64,000 nt of DNA, taken from positions 31,064 through 95,063 of the forward strand of contig CANQPI010000003.1 of the NCBI GenBank assembly GCA_947625725.1, written 5' to 3'. The notes below the pieces were generated by a model. The model was not told where the DNA came from and searched no databases. It was given only the letters and a program-made list of their open reading frames with translations. The stretch comes from an uncultured Clostridia bacterium. Its GTDB lineage: Bacteria; Bacillota; Clostridia; Christensenellales; CAG-314. How positions within the stretch are numbered: the first letter of the stretch is position 1; each line of letters starts with the position of its first letter. Positions 60,494 through 64,000 of the stretch are shown one piece after another. The translations under genes and the position numbers were made by a program.

Positions 60494-61309
60494 ATGGCAA
60501 AGATAGAAAATTTCGAAATGGAAATCACCACTCTAAACCGTATGCGCACGGTGTGGGTGTATCTGCCCGACAACTACGACGACAAGGGCGAGGGTTTTCC
60601 CGTAATTTACATGCACGACGGGCAAAATTTGTTTTACGACAGGCTTACCGCGTTCGGAACGGCGTGGCACGTGGACAGGGTGTTGGAGGACGTCTATCGC
60701 ACAACGGGCATGAGTTGCATTGTAGTGGGCGTGGAGAGCAACGATAAGGTGCGCTTTTCGGAATACAGTCCGTGGCGCGCCGTACCCAACATGCGCCACC
60801 GTCCCAAAGACAAGCAAAACCTGGGCGGCGAGGGCGCAAAGTACGGCGAGTGGTTTGCCGAAACGCTCAAACCCTATATCGACAGCCGCTACAACACGGA
60901 CAAGCAACGCATGGCGACTGCGGTGGCGGGCAGTAGCATGGGTGGACTTATCAGTTGTTACATAGGACTAAAATACCAACGCGTATTTCAAACCATGGGT
61001 CTGTTCAGCACGTACACGGCGTTCAATCAACCCGCGTTCAACCGTTTTGAAAAGGCTACTCTGCAAACGCTGCCTCAAAATGCGTTCATCTACGCGGGCG
61101 GCAAGGAGTGGGGCGACGATTTGTCCGCCAACAAAGAGATGGTGCGCATAGCCTACGATCTGTACAACAAGTTGTTCGCCCGAAAAATTTGTTGCGAACT
61201 TGTTGTGGATAGCGAGTTGCCTCACTACGAAACGGCTTGGGAAACCTATTTCCGTCCTTTTGCGGAGCATTTTTTGCAACGTTACATCGAATACAAAAAC
61301 AAGCAATAA
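60494..61309 (+). CDS. Alpha/beta-hydrolase esterase of the esterase D/Fes type
   Basis: 271 residues, no signal peptide. The nucleophile elbow is GSSMGGL near residue 140; FPVIYMHDGQNLF precedes it as the oxyanion-side strand, and a late Asp/Glu and His (ELPHYETAWE, His near residue 242) complete a likely triad. Such cytoplasmic esterases cleave acyl groups from sugars, siderophores or S-formylglutathione; here the substrate is unknown. It has its own promoter and stands before maf. A homologue type with GSSMGG is very widespread. Confidence 0.85.
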   Translation: MAKIENFEMEITTLNRMRTVWVYLPDNYDDKGEGFPVIYMHDGQNLFYDRLTAFGTAWHVDRVLEDVYRTTGMSCIVVGVESNDKVRFSEYSPWRAVPNMRHRPKDKQNLGGEGAKYGEWFAETLKPYIDSRYNTDKQRMATAVAGSSMGGLISCYIGLKYQRVFQTMGLFSTYTAFNQPAFNRFEKATLQTLPQNAFIYAGGKEWGDDLSANKEMVRIAYDLYNKLFARKICCELVVDSELPHYETAWETYFRPFAEHFLQRYIEYKNKQ

Positions 61310-61329
61310 AGGCAATTGGCGCAAGTTTG

Positions 61330-61358
61330 TTTACAAAGCGGACAATTTACTGTATAAT
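61330..61358 (+). promoter_or_regulatory. Promoter of maf-mreB-like pair
   Basis: TTTACA (61330-61335), 17 bases, TATAAT (61353-61358), 10 bases before the ATG of maf. Confidence 0.6.
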
Positions 61359-61367
61359 AAAGGCAAT

Positions 61368-61922
61368 ATGCAACTGATTTTGGCAAGCGCATCTCCGCGC
61401 AGGCGCGAACTGCTGTCGGAGTTGCATTATCCGTTTACGATCATACCCGCTCGGTCGAAAGAAACTACTTCGGCGACCGAACCCGTCGAGGTGGCAACGG
61501 ATCTTGCGCGGCGCAAGGCGGCGGAAGTTTTTGCAACTCACCCAGACAGCGTTGTCGTTGGGTGCGACACGGTGGTGGATCTGGACGGACAAATTTTCGG
61601 CAAGCCGCGCGATCGGCAAGACGCAATACGTATGTTGCGCCAATTGAGCGGTCGAACGCATTTTGTGCATACGGGCGTATGCGTGATGTGGGGCGACAAT
61701 GTGACGTCGTTTTGCGACAGCACCGAAGTGCGCTTTCGCGATCTCGGCGAGGAGGAGATTGCCCGCTACGTGGATTCGGGCGAGGCTTACGGCAAGGCGG
61801 GCGCATACGGCATACAGGACGACGCGCGTTTGGTATCCGACTATTTGGGCGACTACGACAACGTGGTGGGTCTGCCCAACTACAAACTCAAACAAATATT
61901 GGACAAAATTTACAAAGGGTGA
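61368..61922 (+). CDS. maf: Maf-type nucleotide pyrophosphatase
   Basis: 184 residues from the ATG at 61368 (AAAGG upstream). Family hallmarks are LILASASPRRRELL, GCDTVVDLDGQIFGKP, VRFRDLGEEEI and GSAGAYGIQ-like KAGAYGIQDD. It degrades modified or wrong NTPs and was first linked to septum formation. The next gene is MreB-like, a common Firmicute link to cell-shape genes. The start overlaps no other gene. Confidence 0.95.
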   Translation: MQLILASASPRRRELLSELHYPFTIIPARSKETTSATEPVEVATDLARRKAAEVFATHPDSVVVGCDTVVDLDGQIFGKPRDRQDAIRMLRQLSGRTHFVHTGVCVMWGDNVTSFCDSTEVRFRDLGEEEIARYVDSGEAYGKAGAYGIQDDARLVSDYLGDYDNVVGLPNYKLKQILDKIYKG

Positions 61923-61925
61923 ACT

Positions 61926-62888
61926 ATGGCAAACTACGAATTGGTTTTTGATTTAGGCTCGGCATACGTATCCGCAGGCTCCAAGAAGGACGGCTTTACG
62001 GACAAGATCCCCGCCGTGGTGGCGGTGGCTACGGACACAAAGCAGATAGTGGGCGTAGGTGTAGAGGCGATCCGTTTGGGCAACACGGTGGGTAGCGGCG
62101 TAAAACTCGCTCACCCCATTTTGGAGGGGGCTATCATAGACACCGAGGGCGCAAAAGCGCTCATAACGGCGTTGCTCAATCGGTTGATAAACTACAAATT
62201 GAGCGCATTCAGCCGTTACAACGTGCAGTGCGCCGTGCCGTGCGGCATGATAAGCAGCGACAAAAACACTATCGAAACGGTATTTTTGGGCTTGGGAGCA
62301 AAGCAAGTGAGTTTTGTGGAAGCGCCTATCGCCGATAGCGCCGCGCTGTTTAACGAATTTCGCACACGCCAAGGCATTGTGGTGGATATCGGCTACGACT
62401 GTACCGACCTGGCGATAGTGGCGTCCAACGCCATTGCCGCGGGTTGCACGCTCTATTACAGCGGCAAAAGTTTGACGGAAGCCATTTCCGACAAAATCAA
62501 ATCCAAGTACATGCTGCAACTCAGTTACGAGGCGGCGGAGTATCTCAAACTCAACTGCGCAAGTTTGTATCCCAACGACTCAACGGTGGTTTCCGTTTCC
62601 GGCACAAACACGCAAACGGGCGTTGTGGAACAGGTCAACGTGAGCAGCAAGGAATTGTACGACGCGGTGGTGGAGTTTATTCGCAAGTATGCGCGCATTA
62701 TCCAAAGTCTTGTGGACAGCGTAAGGGGAGATCTTGCAACGCTCATTCACAGCGACGGCGTTATGTTGTGCGGCGGCGGAGCCAAACTCGCCGGGTTGGA
62801 TATGTTTTTGCAGAGCGAACTCGGCTTGCCCGTGTACGTGGCAAGTTTCCCCGAGGACGTCACTATCAAGGGACTCTTGGCAATGTAA
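61926..62888 (+). CDS. MreB-like actin-family protein
   Basis: 320 residues. Phosphate-1 motif DLGSAYVSAG, phosphate-2 IVVDIGYDCTDLAIV, and adenosine motif GVMLCGGGAKLAGLDMFL define the actin fold. Resemblance is to MreB, Mbl or FtsA-like proteins, with the segment KIPAVVAVATDTKQIVGVG equivalent to the MreB N-terminus. It is slightly shorter than MreB and lacks mreC and mreD downstream. It probably polymerises at the membrane and guides wall synthesis, or could be a division or storage-related variant. maf lies 3 bases upstream. Terminator follows. Confidence 0.8.
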   Translation: MANYELVFDLGSAYVSAGSKKDGFTDKIPAVVAVATDTKQIVGVGVEAIRLGNTVGSGVKLAHPILEGAIIDTEGAKALITALLNRLINYKLSAFSRYNVQCAVPCGMISSDKNTIETVFLGLGAKQVSFVEAPIADSAALFNEFRTRQGIVVDIGYDCTDLAIVASNAIAAGCTLYYSGKSLTEAISDKIKSKYMLQLSYEAAEYLKLNCASLYPNDSTVVSVSGTNTQTGVVEQVNVSSKELYDAVVEFIRKYARIIQSLVDSVRGDLATLIHSDGVMLCGGGAKLAGLDMFLQSELGLPVYVASFPEDVTIKGLLAM

Positions 62889-62946
62889 GTTCGGTTATCG
62901 TCATATCGTAGCGCAAACGGGCGCGGCACAAATTACAACTGCAAAT

Positions 62947-62975
62947 ACGGCTTCGTCAAAGAAGTCGTTTTTATT
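62947..62975 (+). terminator. Terminator of maf-mreB-like operon
   Basis: ACGGCTTC pairs with GAAGTCGT (one G-U) around GTCAAA and is followed by TTTATTTTT. Confidence 0.75.
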
Positions 62976-63063
62976 TTTATTTGGAAAATTTACCTCAAAA
63001 TGGCAAAATGGGGTCGAAATTTTACGATATAAACAGTAATTATTACTATTTAATTAAAAACTA

Positions 63064-63091
63064 TTGACAAATTCGTCAAATAAACTATAAT
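63064..63091 (+). promoter_or_regulatory. Promoter of rubrerythrin gene
   Basis: TTGACA (63064-63069), 16 bases, TATAAT (63086-63091). TTGACAAATTCGTCAA (63064-63079) forms an imperfect inverted repeat covering the -35 box. Confidence 0.7.
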
Positions 63092-63152
63092 AAATGTAAA
63101 CGGCGACGTCGCATGCGCTGTTGCAAAAGCAAATAACATCACGGAGGTAACT

Positions 63153-63686
63153 ATGAATCTCAAAGGCAGCAAAACCGAACAAAATCTCATGGCGGCATTC
63201 GCGGGCGAAAGTCAGGCTCGCAACAAGTACGATTACTATGCTTCTCGCGCCAAGAAAGACGGCTATGAGCAGATAGCGGCAATTTTTCAGGAAACAGCCA
63301 ACAACGAAAAAGAACACGCAAAATTGTGGTTCAAACTGTTTCACGGCATCAATTCCACTTTGGACAATTTGTTGGACGCCGCCGCGGGCGAAAACTACGA
63401 GTGGACGGAAATGTACAAGGAATTTGCGGAGATCGCCGAGCAGGAAGGTTTCTACGATATAGCCGCCAAGTTCCGCGGCGTTGCGGAAATCGAACATCGC
63501 CACGAGGAACGCTACCGCAAGTTGGCGCAAAACGTCAAGAACGGCGAAGTGTTTGTCAAGTTGGACGAAAACGTTTGGATCTGCCGCAACTGCGGACACA
63601 TTCACGTCGGTAAGACCGCGCCCGAGGTATGCCCCGTTTGCGCGCATCCCCAAGCGTATTTCGAATTGCTCAAAGAAAATTTCTGA
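63153..63686 (+). CDS. Rubrerythrin
   Basis: 177 residues. The ferritin-like diiron domain has [16 protein letters not shown] and [13 protein letters not shown], then [15 protein letters not shown] and [13 protein letters not shown]. The C-terminal rubredoxin-like domain has CRNCG and CPVC, the FeS4 site. It reduces hydrogen peroxide in anaerobes, using electrons that rubredoxin-type partners supply. GGAGGT precedes the ATG. It pairs functionally with the flavodiiron protein at 39493 as oxygen defence. Confidence 0.96.
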   Translation: MNLKGSKTEQNLMAAFAGESQARNKYDYYASRAKKDGYEQIAAIFQETANNEKEHAKLWFKLFHGINSTLDNLLDAAAGENYEWTEMYKEFAEIAEQEGFYDIAAKFRGVAEIEHRHEERYRKLAQNVKNGEVFVKLDENVWICRNCGHIHVGKTAPEVCPVCAHPQAYFELLKENF

Positions 63687-63712
63687 GCGGTTCGTTTGCC
63701 ATTATTATATTG

Positions 63713-63739
63713 CAGTCCTCGCTTTCGAGGGCTGTTTTT
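63713..63739 (+). terminator. Terminator of rubrerythrin gene
   Basis: CAGTCCTCG pairs with CGAGGGCTG (one G-U) around CTTT, followed by T5. Beyond it, 63740-63900 shows no gene and no clear motif. Confidence 0.85.
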
Positions 63740-63905
63740 GTCGCAATGTCGCCTGTTGCTCGGAGCGGGTTTCACCTACTGCGCGTTTGATGTGTTGCGG
63801 CAAACTCGTCCCGTGCGTTATTGTAGCCCAAAGCCTATTACAAAGGGCGACAAAGTAAAAATATAAATTTTTTTGCATTTTGCGCAAAATTCTTCGGTTA
63901 TTTGA

Positions 63906-63963
63906 TTGACAATATTTGCCCGATGTAGTATAGTAAGTAGGCTGTTGCAAAACAGGCAACAGC
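63906..63963 (+). promoter_or_regulatory. Promoter and leader hairpin of a gene beyond the window
   Basis: TTGACA (63906-63911), 17 bases, TATAGT (63929-63934). Then GCTGTTGC (63941-63948) pairs with GCAACAGC (63956-63963). The downstream gene is not visible. Confidence 0.5.
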
Positions 63964-64000
63964 GAGTAGCTTGACAACAGAATAGTAAGAAGAATTGAAA

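Overview
The window looks like chromosome from an anaerobic, Gram-positive-type (monoderm) Bacillota/Clostridia, probably an uncultured gut lineage. This rests on the complete S10-spc-alpha ribosomal block in Clostridia order (including a KOW protein between map and infA), zinc-ribbon S14 and S4, many lipobox lipoproteins with InlB-type B-repeats, a DnaD/DnaI-type primosome pair, SpoVB/MurJ-type and YabN/MazG genes, a bile-salt-hydrolase-like enzyme, and oxygen-defence proteins of anaerobes (flavodiiron protein, rubrerythrin). I cannot name the genus from sequence alone.

Layout. 1-4.5 kb: two tandem M3-like metallopeptidase genes, the second a lipoprotein with five B-repeats. 4.6-8.6 kb: an AT-richer block of five genes without clear function, ending near a tRNA-Thr(GGT). 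9.1-12.4 kb, minus strand: MgtC-like membrane protein and a DnaI/DnaD pair. 12.6-15.7 kb: a long coiled-coil SMC/Rad50-like protein whose ATPase motifs are degenerate. 16-19.6 kb: thpR, a B-repeat/DUF6273 lipoprotein and an M1 peptidase lipoprotein. 19.7-20.4 kb: a structured non-coding stretch and the S10 leader. 20.4-36.4 kb: the ribosomal superoperon rpsJ to rplQ with secY, adk, map, infA and rpoA. 36.4-36.9 kb: a palindrome-rich non-coding element.

36.9-64 kb is a mosaic of short operons: BamE/SmpA-like anchored protein, choloylglycine hydrolase, PrcB-like exported protein, flavodiiron protein, pth and mfd (divergent), PpiC-type foldase, two acyltransferase/zinc-ribbon paralogues flanking a YfcC-type carrier, an XRE regulator divergent from a collagen-like/B-repeat/GLUG lipoprotein, SpoVB-like flippase, mazG-dusB-trmL, a second XRE regulator, an unknown gene, an esterase, maf-mreB-like, and rubrerythrin.

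The most interesting signals are: (i) two G10 tracts, one inside a promoter spacer and one that breaks the reading frame of a carrier gene, both compatible with phase variation; (ii) the Rad50-like protein lacking Walker A; (iii) two acyltransferases joined to a zinc ribbon and a PH/GRAM-like C-terminal region, one also carrying a DedA/VTT domain; (iv) two identical-geometry palindromes (TACAA-N5-TTGTA) between an XRE regulator and a collagen-like lipoprotein; (v) palindromic shared promoters between pth and mfd; and (vi) a probably structured RNA ahead of the S10 operon. No CRISPR array, rRNA, integrase or transposase was seen.
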